This document shows positions 37,637 through 49,997 of a DNA stretch of 64,000 bases, piece after piece. Below the pieces are notes generated by a model. It worked only from the letters and a program-made list of their open reading frames with translations. It ran no database searches and had not been told where the DNA came from. The DNA is from Microcebus murinus. Lineage: Eukaryota > Chordata > Mammalia > Primates > Cheirogaleidae. How positions within the stretch are numbered: position 1 is the stretch's first letter; the number at the start of each line of letters is the position of its first letter. A program made the position numbers and the translations under genes. Where the stretch lies: assembly GCF_040939455.1 (NCBI RefSeq), contig NC_134108.1:53691501-53755500 (forward strand). Reading direction: 5' to 3'.

Positions 37637-37793
37637 CAGTGCTTCTGTAAAAGTTAATGGCACATGAGCCACTTAGGGGTTTTGTTAAAAAGTAAGGTCT
37701 GATTCAATTGGCAAGGCTTGAGATTATGATTTCTAAGATCCAGGTGGTGATGATGCTGCTAGTCCATGAACCTCATTTTGTAAGAAGCTGTGC
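37637..37793 (+). mobile_element. MER5-type hAT DNA transposon fossil, second copy
   Basis: It starts at the inverted repeat CAGTGCTTCTGTAA and continues with TTTTGTTAAAAAGTAAGG, CTGATTCAATTGGCAAGG, GATTATGATTTCTAAGATCC, GGTGATGATGCTGCTAGTCC and TTGTAAGAAGCTGTG. It lies about 140 bases after another copy in the same orientation. Confidence 0.8.
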
Positions 37794-39582
37794 TTTCTTC
37801 TTAGCAGCAGGAGCCCAGAAAACCTTCTACAGACTGTAGGCAGGCAGAGCCCAAGAGAGCTAGGGCCAAGGCAGAGTCATAAACACTCAACAAAATATCA
37901 CCTATTGAATAAATGCTTCACTCTCCTTTGTAGATGAGTGGGTCAAAAGAGCTTGGAAGAGAGGCAAAAGTTACTTTCCCAATACTGTTACCACTTGGGG
38001 AATAGAACAGCCATGTTTTGGAAATATGAGAAGTTTAGGAGAAGAGGATTCTCTCAACCCATGGGCCCAATAATTCATCACTGTTACTTGTCTCTTGGGG
38101 ATGATGAGGTAGAGCAGCCCTGCTGCCACCCTAAGGCTGCTGCTCCAGCACTACTTCTCTTTCACATATTCTGGGACTACTGGTGAGCACTGGCCTTTGC
38201 CTAAACAGGTTCTAGAAAGGACCAGAAAAATATACGAATTAAATCAACCCAACTTAGGCTGAGCCTACTCGCCAACCTGTTCCCATCTTAAATTATACCC
38301 AGTGGCTTTTCAAACACAGCTTCAACCAAGATAATGTATTGAGTCCATATATCTTCATAAAGATACAATAGTAATAATCTTCAAAAATACAGTAATAGTA
38401 ATAGCAGTATGTCCCAAATTTCAACAATATTAACCCCTGCACACTTTAATTTTCAGGGAGAAATTGAAGTCCAAAGATTACCTCACCTTTCTTTCATAAC
38501 TTAAAGACCAAAGTAAATTTAGAATTATAAGCTTTTGTTACAAGTGAAATCATTTCCTCCAAATTCTTGAGCCCCTAGACTCAATGAATCAGAACCTCTG
38601 GAGACTAGGCCAAAATTATTTATCTAATAAAACTGAGAGCTGTCTTTTTTTTTAAACAAACAAACAAACAAACAAACAAACAAAAAATACAAAAATAAAC
38701 CCAGAAGCTGTGCCTTTACTGTTACTGGAACTAACAGCCTTTCTGTTCTTGATAATCTGATTCCTTCCTCAACAGTACTGTTTGAGTCAAAGTCAACAAC
38801 AAAGTCTCATTCCTGGCACTCAAACTTGTGCTGGATGAGAAATAAATCCATCACCAGTGAACAAAGGTTTTCACTTCTGTAAGTGGAAAAAGTTGACCTA
38901 AATATAATACATTAAACTTGTTATTTTATTTCCTAAATGAATGTCTGGGTACCTTTCAAAAGGTTATCTAGCTCATGTACCTTGTTTTGGGTTTTATAGA
39001 TGCTAATAAATCAGACCTCTATTCATATAGGATTTAAAATCAAATGGGGAAAAGTAGTTTTAATACTGATGTGACAAAGCTGGAATAGAAAATGCAACCT
39101 GAACTTATAGGGAAAATATTATTTCTAACACACACACTTCTTTCCAAAGCCACTGGTGGGAGAATCTTCCTTGTATCTGTTGAGCATGAAGAGCAGGAAC
39201 AAAGAAAATCACACTTCTTCCCCACCCACGGACCATTCCCCTAGGCTCATTGTTTGGAGCCTAACAGGACAGGAGCAATAGGAGATGGTCACTATGTTTG
39301 TTCAGATGTAGACAGATGGGACAGCAATACATTCCCCCCAATATCAACCAAATAAGCAAGTTAGCCCTTTGCCCAAGAGAAGCATGAGAGGGAAGAGTGA
39401 GTGAAGACTTCAAATTACCTTCCCAATAAATCCTCCTCTCCTAGAAAGAGTAGTGAAAATTCCTTCATGAAAATGGGAGGAAAGAGTAGAAGAGTCCTAA
39501 TATACTTAAGGGCCAAGAGATGGTTGGAGGACTGTATGCATTTTTAGATCTGAGCAGCAGTTGGTCCCATTTATTTGGTTAC
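37794..39582. other. Unassigned, with (CAAA)n tract
   Basis: A pure CAAA/AAAC tract of about eight units lies at 38654-38687. The remainder, including the less AT-rich stretch 37930-38300, shows no repeat or gene that I recognise. Confidence 0.45.
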
Positions 39583-39595
39583 ATTTTAGTGACTC
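39583..39595. repeat. Target-site duplication, left copy
   Basis: ATTTTAGTGACTC, identical to 42168-42180. The pair brackets the 5'-inverted L1. Confidence 0.95.
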
Positions 39596-39960
39596 TGTTG
39601 AATGCTTTTTCTGCATCTATTAAGAAGATCATATGGTTGTTTTTATTTCTGTTTATATGTTGAATTACATTTATAGATGTGCATAGGTTGAACCATCCCT
39701 ACATCTTTAGGATGAAGTCCATTTGGTTGTGATGGTTAATTTTTTTTGATGAGCAGCTGAATTTGATTTGCTAGGATTTTATTGAGAATTTTGTATCGAT
39801 ATCCATAAGGGATACTGGCCTGTAGTTTTCTGTCTTTTTTTTTTTTTTTTTTTGAGACCTTTCCTGGCTTTGATATTAGGGTGATGTTGGCTTTGTAGAA
39901 TGTGTTGGAGAGGATTCCTTCCTTCTTGATGTTGTGGAATAATTTCTGCAGGATAGGCAC
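39596..39960 (-). mobile_element. Inverted 5' segment of twin-primed L1
   Basis: Read on the minus strand this is L1 ORF2 from just inside the reverse-transcriptase region to ...GCATTCAACA. In the unbroken element that point continues with the start of the sense segment at 39961. An expanded T run (39836-39853) lies inside it. Orientation opposite to the rest of the same insertion is the mark of twin priming, in which a second primer invades the L1 RNA internally during reverse transcription. Confidence 0.94.
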
Positions 39961-41950
39961 CAACAAAATTCAGCACCCTTTTATAATAAGAATGCTTAAC
40001 AAAATAGGCCTAGATGGGGTGTACCTCAAAATGATAAAAGCCATAGATGACAAACCCACATCCAACATCATATTGACTGGGGAAAAATTAAAAGCATTCT
40101 GACTTAGAACTGGAACCAGACAAGGTTGTTCTCTATCACCACTTCTATTCAACATAATACTGGAAGTCCTAGACAGAGCAATCCAACAAGAGAAGAAAAT
40201 CAAGGGCATCCAAATGGGGATAGAAGAAGTCAAACTATCATTATTTTCTGACAATATGATCTTATATCCAGAAAACCCCAAGGATTCTACTGAGAGACTA
40301 CTAGAATTGATAAATACGTTCACCGAAGTCTTAGGTTACAAAATCAATGTACACAAATTAGTAGCATTCCTATATACCAACAACAGTCAAACTGAGAACC
40401 AAATCAAAGACTCATTACCCTTCACAATAGCAACAAAGAAAATAAAATACCTACAAATATACTTAACCAATGAGGGAAAAGACCTCTACTGGGAGAACTA
40501 TGAAAAACTGAGGAAGGAAATAGCAGAGGACCTAAACATATGGAAAACCATGCATGCTCAGGGATTGGCAGAATCAACATTATTAAAATGTCTGTACTAC
40601 CCAAAGTGATTATAGATTCAATACAATCCCTATTAAAATACCAACATCATTTTTCACAGATCTAGAAAACATAATTGTACACTTCTTATGGAACCACAGA
40701 AGACCTTGTATAGCAAAAGCAATCTTAAAAACATATTGGGAGACATCAATTTACCCGACTTCAAGCTATACTACAAGGCTATAGCAACCAAAACAGCATA
40801 GTACTGGCACAAGAACAGAGACGTAGACCAATGAAATAGGACTGAGAACACAGACATAAAACCATATTCATATAGTCATCTGATCTTTGACAAAACAGAC
40901 TAAAACATGCACTAGAGAAAAGAAATCCTATTCAATATATGGTACTGGGAAAATTAGCCACATGTGGAAGACTGAAACAGGATCTGCACCTCTCACTTCT
41001 CACAAAAATCAACTCATGATGAATAACAGACTTAACCTATGGCATGAAACCATAATAATTCTAGAAGAAAATGTTGGAGAAATTCTTATAACCATCAACC
41101 TAGGCAAACAATTTATGAAGAAGACCCCAAAAGCAATCACAGCATCAACAAAAATAAATAAATGGAGCCTGATCAAATTAAAAATCTTCTACACAGCCAA
41201 AGAAACTATCACTAGAAAGAATAGACAACCTACAGAATGGGAGAAAATATTTTCATGCTATATATCCAATATAGGGCTGACACAGGAATCTATATAGAAC
41301 ACAGGAAAATCAGCAAGTAAAAATCAAACAACCCAATTAAAATTGGGCAAATGTCATAAAGAGAAAAAGAAGATAGATTAATGGCCAAGAAACTTATGAG
41401 AAAAATGCTCAACATCTCTAATCATCAGGGAAATGCAAATCAAAACCACAATGAGATATCACTTAACTCCATTAAGAATGGCCTTTATCAAAAATTCCCC
41501 AAACAAATGTTGGTGTAGATGTGGAGAGACAGGAACACCCATACACTGTTGGTGGGACTGAAAACTAGTACAACCTCAATGGAAAGTAGCATGGAGATAC
41601 TTTAAAGAAATAAAAGTAGAATTACCATTTGATCCAGCAATCCCACTACTGGATATCTACCCAAAGGAAAAAAAGACATTCTGTAAAATAGACATCTTCA
41701 CTCTTAATGTTTATAGCAGCACAATACATAATTCCAAAAATGTAGAAACAACCCAAGTGCCCATCAATATGTGAATGGATCATGTAAATGTGGTATATGT
41801 GTACTATGAAGTAGTGGTCAGCCATAAAAAAAATGATGAACTACATATTGTATTATCCTGGATGGAGATGGAGCCTGTTCTACTAAGTGAAGTATCACAA
41901 GAATGGAAAAATAAACACCACATGTACTCACATTAAATTGGGATTAATTT
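39961..41950 (+). pseudogene. L1 ORF2 remnant of the inverted insertion
   Basis: A decayed reverse-transcriptase/C-terminal frame. The catalytic doublet has become FSDN at 40244-40255, so the second aspartate is lost. The frame is open for 131 codons (40214-40609), then shifts. The 136-codon frame at 40887-41297 covers the linker region, with KINKWSLIKLK. In the C-terminal zinc motif the last cysteine codon is a TGA at 41559-41561. It cannot make an active enzyme. Confidence 0.92.
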
Positions 41951-42167
41951 ATCAACACTAATGTGGACATACAGAAAGTAACATTTATAGGGTGTCGGGC
42001 AGGTGGAATGAGGGAGGGAGGATGGGTAAGTCCACACGTAACGGATGAGGTACGTGCTGTCTTGGGGATGGACATCCTTATCGGACAGGGCAAAGGCAAT
42101 TTACCAAAGCATTTCTACCCCAATAATAACCTGAAATAAAACATTTTCTAAAAAAGTAAATAAATAT
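39961..42167 (+). mobile_element. Sense 3' segment of twin-primed L1, lemur-type
   Basis: It starts CAACAAAATTCAGCACCC, overlapping the inverted segment by the five bases CAACA. It continues through ORF2, a 3' UTR with a G-rich part (42003-42030) and CTGTCTTGGGGATGGACATC, and an A-rich tail to 42167. It is bracketed by the 13-bp duplication and therefore forms one insertion with 39596-39960. Confidence 0.95.
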
Positions 42168-42180
42168 ATTTTAGTGACTC
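42168..42180. repeat. Target-site duplication, right copy
   Basis: ATTTTAGTGACTC directly after the A-rich tail, identical to 39583-39595. Confidence 0.95.
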
Positions 42181-43014
42181 ATATTTTGTTTATTGCTTTA
42201 CCAACAACTACAAACAAACAAAAAAACACATGAGATTTATTTTATCTGTGTTGAAAAAAAGAAAGCTTTATCATAATCTTAATGAAACAGTCTTTTGTCC
42301 ATATCCTCCTCCAAAGCTCAGTTTGTAGCCACCCAGCAATTCCACGTTAGAGTGGGAGTGAGCCATCACTGAACCAGATGTTACCTATTCTTCACTGGTG
42401 GACATAATCGGCTCAGAGGTTGGCATCTTGTTCAAGCTTGGCCAAGTTTGTTCCCCATAAAAAAAAACTGAAATTAAAGTTTGATGCCAGCCTTAATCTT
42501 GTTCTAAATGTGAATGGGAAGTGTTAGTGACTGGCCATATTACAACAGAAAACTATGATTTGAAAGAAAAAATAAAGTAAACACACAAAAATGAGTAGGA
42601 GGTGTCAGATAGAGAAGGTATTTCGGAACTTTTTGTAATTTTTTCCTCAGATCTGGGTACATCTTGCTCTTGGTTTCCGTGAAATACCGCTAAGGTTTAC
42701 CTTAAATAAGTAGGTTACTCTTACTTAATAAGAACCCCAACTAAAACATCTGTTTCCAAATGTTTCCTCTTTTTGCATCCTCCTGTTTCTCAATGTTCCC
42801 CAGGCACATGAGCATATGCCATTCGATATTATTATGTGATTATGTCACTTGATTGTTCCTAGTTCACAGTTTGGTTTTTTTTTTTTAAATAAAGCAAGGC
42901 TATAATGATATTTTTATATCTTTAAGGATTTATTTTTCCCATTATAGTCCTTTTAAAGTTAATAAATAATGCAGAAAAAATGTTAGACAAAAATGCATAA
43001 TGTTTTATTCTGTT
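42181..43014. other. Unassigned sequence
   Basis: 42290-42560 is of balanced composition and might be an old repeat or pseudogene, but I do not recognise it and no long frame exists. Confidence 0.35.
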
Positions 43015-43690
43015 CAATTCAGCCAGCAGCCCTTAATGATCACATAGTATATGAAAAGTAGGTTCTGTGTTAGAAAATGGGAAAACAAAAAGGAACTTCA
43101 TAAAATCCATGTTCTCAAGGAAATTGCATTTTGGTTGTGAGTACAAGTGGATACAAAAAGGCAAACTAACAAGCATATTACAATAAAGTGGATATTATAA
43201 ATAAGCTTGGAATAAGGTGCTATCACCATGAAGAAGAGGGAATGCTAAATTCTACTTTGGGGGACTAAGGAAGACATCACCAATGAGATGAAATTTATGC
43301 TGTGGCTTAAAGTAGTGGTAATTATATAAATATACTTACAAATCATGTAAAGTGCATACTCATTAAAGAAATGCTGGCTACACATAAAGCTAAATAGTTG
43401 GACAGAGGCCAATTTGTTAAGATTCCTGGTAAGGTGATGCTGCCACATCCTTGAGGCAAGGAGAAGATTTTATAGGTTTTAAAAGACAGGCATAATACTA
43501 TCATACCTATGTTTTAGAAAAACAAGTCCCAGAGGAATGTGAAATGAATTATGTAGGTATGCTACTCAGAGCAGAGAATTTACTTAAGAGGCTATTGCAA
43601 TAATCTTAGTGAGATCTGATAAGTTTATTTATCTAAGTTTAGAGGGAAAAAGGTAGAAGATGGAATCAAGAAATATTTCAGAGGTTGAAT
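43015..43690 (+). repeat. Unnamed ancient mammalian repeat, copy 1
   Basis: The order of blocks is AAAGGAACTTCATAAAATCC, CAAACTAACAAGCATATTAC, AATAAGGTGCTATCACCATG, GGAAGACATCACCAATGAG, AAGAGGCTATTGCAATAATC and GGTAGAAGATGGAATCAAG. I recall this order from a widespread old repeat whose name I cannot give with confidence. The block AGGCTATTGCAATAATC is especially characteristic. Confidence 0.6.
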
Positions 43691-43832
43691 TAGAGATTTA
43701 ATTATAAAACTAACTGACCATAAAGACATTGTTATCTACAGAAAGGAAGGGCTCAAATAATATATCATAATAAAAAGGTCACATTCTTCCTTATGAAGGC
43801 ATGCTATTAGCACATCTGCCATTCTTAGCAGG

Positions 43833-43940
43833 ATCGATAAAGATGTAGATAGAAACAGAGATAGAGATAGAGATAGAGAGAGAGATGGTATACAGACAGA
43901 TATAGACATAAAAACAGACATAAAGTAAGATAAAGATACG
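43833..43940. repeat. Degenerate (GATA)n/(GACA)n/(GA)n tract
   Basis: Interrupted GATAGA, GAGATA and CAGACATA units, with the purest part at 43857-43886. Confidence 0.9.
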
Positions 43941-45039
43941 GTTGCTATTGCATAACCTCTTGGTGAAGCACTAAAAATTTCTGAAAATGTCTTAGGCACC
44001 AACATTTTTCATCACCTGCAGAAACCTCTATCTAAACCTAAGCAATTCACTCCTACAACTAGACTTATGTGTAACTGCTTGAAAGTACAGCTATAATGTA
44101 AGATAGTAAGTTAAATAAAAATGTATAGACACGTAAAAATATATATGGCAAATATATTGTCAATAATCTAATTAAAGTGCAAATTCTACCAGCTGAAATT
44201 ATTTTACTTGAAACATTTGGATCTCAAAAGTATTTGGATCTACAAAAATAAGCAGAAAGAAGACCTTTTTTAGGGAGTGTTAACAGGCACACATTGGTTC
44301 TATTCACCTGTGATTATGGAAATGTTATTTCTGCAATTTCCATGAAAAAAAGAAACAGTCTTATTTCTTCCATATATTTAAGGTAAGTAGAAAAACAAAG
44401 AATATATGGAAAATATGTTGTATAATAAATACACTGTTCATCAGAGCAAATTTACAGACTATTGTTAATCTGTGGAATTTATGCTGATTTCCTCTTCATT
44501 AAAATTAATGAAGCAAACTGTTTCTTTTATGTAGGAAACAAACACAAAATAAAAGTCGTATTTTCTGACCTTGAAAGTGCCAAGCAAGTTTTTTAAGTCT
44601 ATTAGTAATATAAGTAAAGGCCTCATGCTCTTAGGGTGTTTAGGATTAATTATGTCATGTGATTACCTTAAAGTAGCATTATAAAAAGGAAACTGCCATT
44701 TCACCTTTCTGTCTCATACAGAAGACATCCCCATGAATAAATAGTATACCTTCTTCTTGGGGTATTTCTTTAACTGATATAGAAATCTAATTTTTAGCTA
44801 ATACAATTAATACAAATGTTATGAAACCCAACCTTTGCTATTCAAAAGGACTGCAGATACAATGCTGTGTAGTCTACTTGGTTTTTGAAAAAGTCTGTGG
44901 GCATCAGCTATAATCCAGGAATAAAAACATCTTAGGGTTGTTTTGAGGATGAAATTTTAGAAGTTTATAAAAGTCTATTACAGACGTATGGTGTTGGGCC
45001 AATTACATAACCTTTTGAAACCTCAAATTTATTGATATA
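43941..45039. other. Unassigned; MIR trace at 44980-45035
   Basis: TGGTGTTGGGCCAATTACAT then AACCTTTTGAAACCTCAAAT resembles the antisense of a MIR right half. The rest is not recognised. Confidence 0.35.
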
Positions 45040-45910
45040 TCCAACTGTTTTTATTGAGAACCTGGTATGTGCAGGCCATTGTGCTAGGCTCAGAGAATAC
45101 AGTGGCATATTGCAGTGTTTACTGTCATGGAGAAAAAGGCAGTTACAAAGAAACTTACTAAATACCAGTGTAAGACAAATAGTGGTGCTATAGGAGAGCA
45201 CCTAACCCGTACTGGAAAGGTAGAAGTTAGGGAACATCTCCTAGAGCTGAACATGTAGCTTTTATTAACAGACGTTAAATGCATGACGAAGGGACAGAAG
45301 GAAAGAATGACATTGGCAGAGCAAGAGCTTTCATAAGCTAAGAGGTAAGAGAGGGCAGAACATGATGGAGGAACTGGAAGGCTGGAGGGGTCTGTGTGCC
45401 AGGTAAGTAATGAGAGAAGAGGAGAGAGGTAGAAAGTTTCATATCAGAAGGGTCTTCTGAAACTTGCATATGTGCTGGAACCTCATCCTATGGCAAGAGG
45501 ACCCATAAAATTGTTTTAAATAAGAAAATCACATCATCAGATTTGAGAAAGTTTGATGAAGTTCAAGATGATTATCAAAGGTCACTGAAATGATAGACAG
45601 TGGTATTAGATCTGAATGAAGATAGGTGACTGCCAATGTTGAGAGAAAATGCAAGATTGAAGGGCTGGAAGATCTGACTTGGAGTGAAATCCAAGTGTAC
45701 ATAGTGAAACAGAGAAACAATGGAAATTACAGGAGGTTTCTCTTCAGAGATCAGTTCTGTGAAAGCACTATTTTAGTGAAGTCATTTTAATGTATCAGAG
45801 GAAAAGGAGTATGGCCCATGAGAACAGGAACTTGAAGAATTGAGTAGTCACCGAAGGCTAGAATCAAGATGAAGGGTAACAAGGGCAATAACGCTGCCTG
45901 GAGGTGCTGG
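45040..45910 (+). repeat. Unnamed ancient mammalian repeat, copy 2
   Basis: It shows an early block TTTTATTGAGAACCTGGTAT, GCCATTGTGCTAGGCTCAG and GAATACAGTGGCATATTGC. Later blocks are GAACATCTCCTAGAGCTGAA, GACATTGGCAGAGCAAGAGC, AAGAAAATCACATCATCAG and AATCCAAGTGTACATAGTG. It is the same family type as 43015-43690 but preserves different parts. No functional frame. Confidence 0.6.
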
Positions 45911-47599
45911 GGCATCTTGTTATCATTTCTCTTGCACAAGTTTTCCCATTCAGATGTTTTGTTTTGTTTTTTACTCGCATCCTCTATGTGATGGTGAGGT
46001 ATTTTGTTTCTGTTGGTTGGTTTTTAGTTCTTTGTCATGGCAAGTTCTGAAATTCAAATCAGGTAGAAGGTGGAAAATAACTTAGCCTAATCAAAATAAG
46101 CTTGTGGTCTATCCCACTTTTGAGACCCCTACATGGTTATTCGGGCTCACAACCCCAGTTAACAATAAATTGCTGTTGCTCCCAGTTTATGTCTTTCCCT
46201 GAAGAATTGTGAGAGGAAAAGATGTTCCTGCAGGAAGCACAATCAAGGTATCCCTGGATCCCCTGTCCTCATGCCATCTTTGTTCTTTTAAAAGCTTCTC
46301 ATTCTGCAACACTAAATGAGGGACAGAAATAAACACTTGTTAATCAAGTGTTTTTCAGATAAAGAAAATCAAAGCAGCAGTAGACCTAGGGAGTAAAGGC
46401 ATTAGGAACAGGAAAAGATGGTCTTGAATAAGAATTTGAGATCATCTAGAATCTCAGTGGCTTTATTCTGTGTGTGACACAGGTAGCAAAACATTGCTAA
46501 TAGAAACATTTCTCATTGGCTCAACCCAAATATATCCTTGATTGTTATATTAATATAAGAAGGTGATGTTTAAAATCCAAAGCAAGCTAATTTATTTCCT
46601 TTTCAAAGAAAAAAAAATCTAAATGATAAATACAAATGACTAGATTGAATAAAATAGTATACAGACCATAAAAGTCAACATTGCCTGCATTTGTAACAAT
46701 GAAATATAATAATATTACTAAAATAAACCCTAAATAGGGAATGCTGCAAATGGAAAAAAAAAAAACGTGATAACTTCTCCTAGAAAAGGGCAAAGAGAAA
46801 AAGCATTCTAGTCAAAGTGGCTTTATCCTCTAGCATTGTTTCCTGAAGTATAACTGAATTTTGACATAGAATATCTCAAAAATTATTCATATATTTCTTC
46901 AGGGGAGCAAATGACCTTTCTCATGTGTTAGGGTTAAATGGCCATAACATAAAATTTTGCTACATAGTGTGTATCATGCAACAAAATACTTTTCCTTTAT
47001 AAGGAAATTTTTATCTAACCAACACAAATATTTTGGATAAGATGCATTGTGATAGGAGCTGTTCCAGGAACTGACCATGAGTCAGGGTGGTGAATGAGGG
47101 TAGATTCAGCATTTACCCAACTCTAAAGGCTACCTCAGATGAGATAACCAGTATATTTATGTGTTAGTCCCAGAGGAAAACCAATGTTAGACTTAAATAC
47201 CTAAATTTTTCTTAGCCAAGTAAGGATACCAAGTAAGGCAGATACACAAAACTCAAAATAATTAAGGCGAAATCCCATATGACCAGCATGAACCCGATTA
47301 TCTATATTTTATTATAAATTGTGCCAATCAGGATGAATCAAACTCAGTGGAACACTACTAACCTTAACTCTCCTAAATTTAGAAGGTCTTGGCTGTTTAT
47401 TCTATAATTAGAGAGATGTCATTAATCTTAATAGCTTCTGTTGCTTTTTCCCTACCCAGAATATTCAAGCAGTCAGTCAGATAGGAGGAAATGAGGATCT
47501 TGACTTCTCAGAGAAGTCTGATCACACAAGGGAAGCCAGTGCAATACCTTTGTGTTTTCAGCCCCATAGTGGGAAACTGAAAAAAATGCTTTACTTATG
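45911..47599. other. Unassigned sequence
   Basis: An A run lies at 46754-46765. No repeat or gene is recognised. Confidence 0.4.
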
Positions 47600-47900
47600 C
47601 AAGCTGCTCACGCAAGGCAGTATCCAGGCCATGAAGATTAGATTATTGTAACTCCCTGTTGGCTGACTTGCTCCATAAGGCCTTACATAAACTCCAGCTG
47701 GTGAAGGACAAAGCTGCCAGGTTCCCTCTGAAAAGGGCAGAATTAATCAAAATATATTTTTCCCTATCTGAAATCCCTATGTAAGCTATTGGTTAAAAAA
47801 TAAAGTAGTGTCCTGATTTTTAAATTACTCTTTTAATTCAAGGGGTAATATCTGGCCCAACTCCAATGTGCTTTTTATAATCTCTTAACAATTTATGTTT
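47600..47900 (+). mobile_element. Very old CR1/L2-clade LINE remnant
   Basis: In the frame starting at 47635 the translation reads RLDYCNSLLADLLHKALHKL, followed by LQLVKDKAARF. This is the signature segment just downstream of the reverse-transcriptase core in CR1, L2 and L3 LINEs (typically LDYCNSLL..LP....L..LQ.VQNAAAR). The frame meets stops from about 47781 on. Only this piece is legible, and L3 or another CR1 relative is as likely as L2. Confidence 0.78.
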
Positions 47901-48784
47901 CCTGGCCAGTTCCTGAACTCTGCTGAAGCAAATCTGCTTCATATCCCAAGACCATTTCAGGGCTTTATGAAACAAGGGTATTTCTATAATCTTTACCATG
48001 TAGAGTTGTGATTTGATTACAATGCATTAGGTTTAAAATATATTGATTTAGATAAAACTTTATAGCAAGTATTCCTCAGAATAATATAGAATGATGTAAT
48101 TTTATTTCTCATTATCCATAGGTAATTAGACATTTCCTTTACAGATTGGGATTTAGAGCTAAAAATCAAAGACTTGGAATATATAGATCAAATATTTTTT
48201 AAAGAGGTATCACCTAGGTGGCATATACACACACAGAGGCACACGTACATCCAAGAACTATTCATATTGCAAAGCTCTAAATAGAACAGTTAAATGCAGA
48301 GACTTTTGCAATAGGGTCTATTCCCTTGGTAGCCAAGTCAAACTTTACTGACAAAGCAAAGCAAACTAAAAACGGCATGAAACTTTGTGGTACACAATAC
48401 AGCTAAGTGTTTGATGTTTATTAATCAAAGCTGAGGATGCATATTAAACACTTGGAAATATGAAAAGGTCAATGAAAAACTTACTCTATCTGCACTGAGA
48501 ATTCTAACAAAGTAAAAAGAATATTCTATAACTAGAGGCCTGCAGAGATTTTTTTTTTTTTTTTAGTGGAACAGTTTTGATTCAAATTTCTCTCTGGGAG
48601 GCCATTAATCCAGGACATTTGAAAAGACTTTTAAAACTTGAATACATTTTCCCTAATATTCAGTCATCTCTTCATATTCCAATGGTAGTAGATTCAATAT
48701 TTTCTTTCTTGGATTTATGATAAATGAACAAATAATGACTATATTTGCATCAACTTTAGGCCAAAAATAAGAATCTAAGAATCT
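47901..48784. other. Unassigned; T run at 48549-48564
   Basis: Nothing recognised beyond the T run and a short CA patch at 48227-48244. Confidence 0.4.
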
Positions 48785-48915
48785 ATCACCTGTTGAATAC
48801 ATACTTTATGTCTGATATTCTACAAAGCACTTTCTATACACTATCTTATTTATGCTTTATAATAAACTTACAAGGTATATTATTCTACTACCTTGTTTTC
48901 TTCCTTTACTAAGTA
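48785..48915 (+). repeat. MIR SINE fragment
   Basis: TACAAAGCACTTTCTATACA, CTATCTTATTTATGCTTTAT, AATAAACTTACAAGGTATAT and TATTCTACTACCTTG follow the MIR 5'-to-core order. Confidence 0.62.
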
Positions 48916-49429
48916 AAATATTATAAATGTACATATATATTAGAAAATCAGCATAATTAAATATTTTCTATAATACATAAAAATTATGTGTTTTTCATAT
49001 CATAGGCTATTTATATTTTAAGCAAGCAGGCACATTCCAGAAGCAAGTTAAAACATGGAGGAAGCAACAAAGCGTAATTTTTCTACTTTGCTGCTTTGCT
49101 CTTAGGGCAGCAATAGTTGCTGTGGGGTGTGAGGTGGCTGAAACTTCAGTAGAAAGGCAGCTATTTTTGTAGACCAAAGAACTTGGGAAAGAAGCTTGTA
49201 GCAATCAGTACTGCCAGAGAGTGGTGGCAGAGGTGGGGGTGAGGAGGGAATCTCAGAAAGGAATGAGCCAATGCAGGGAAACACTAAACTCTGTGGATAT
49301 ACTTGACCTATGTCTTTCTGACCCCTCAGTTACACATTCAAAGGTCATAATTCATTCAGTCTGAAGTGAGAATTTAATTTGCCATCTGTCTGATTTGAGA
49401 AAGAGTTTATAATTTGAGTTTAACCAACT
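48916..49429. other. Unassigned sequence
   Basis: No recognisable repeat or gene. Confidence 0.4.
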
Positions 49430-49996
49430 TAATTGTCTGCTAAACCAAAAAGGTCAACATTGTTCTGGAGACTATAACAGGACCCAGAGTCCCCACAACA
49501 AAACAGTCACAATATACAAGATAAAATACAAAATTACTCAACATATGAAGAACCAGGAAAATTGATTCATTCTCAAGAGAAATAAAATCAACAGAGGGTC
49601 ATCTCAAGACACCAGTAGATATTAAAATTCCAGAGAAAAACTTTAGAGTAGCTGTTATAATCATGCTAATTAGGCAAATGAAACTATAATAATTAATAAA
49701 AATGATTATATTTCACCAGAGAAATAGAAAATATTAAAAAGAATTTAAATTTAGAACTGAAAAATGCATCTCAAGTCAAATAAACAAGCAAAAACACCAG
49801 ATGGGCTTAATAGTAGAATATCAGAGTGGCGAGGACAGGGAAAACCCTAAGTGAAATTCATGATAAATCAATGGAATTTATCCACCTGAATAAGAGGGAA
49901 ATAATGGGGGAAAAATGGGCAGAGTCTTAAATAACTATGACACAAAATTGAAAGCTCTAATATACATGTAGTTTGAAGTCCAGAAGAGAAAGAAGC
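49430..49996 (+). mobile_element. HAL1/L1M-type fragment
   Basis: CAGTAGATATTAAAATTCCA, GAACTGAAAAATGCATCTCA, CAGATGGGCTTAATAGTAGA and GTAGTTTGAAGTCCAGAAG follow the ORF1-region order of HAL1/L1M. It is interrupted on the right by a younger 5'-inverted L1. Confidence 0.68.
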
Positions 49997-49997
49997 A

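Noticed and set aside
42290..42560. Balanced-composition block that looked like a retroposed gene
   Set aside because: No open frame, no A tail at a sensible place, no recognised homology.
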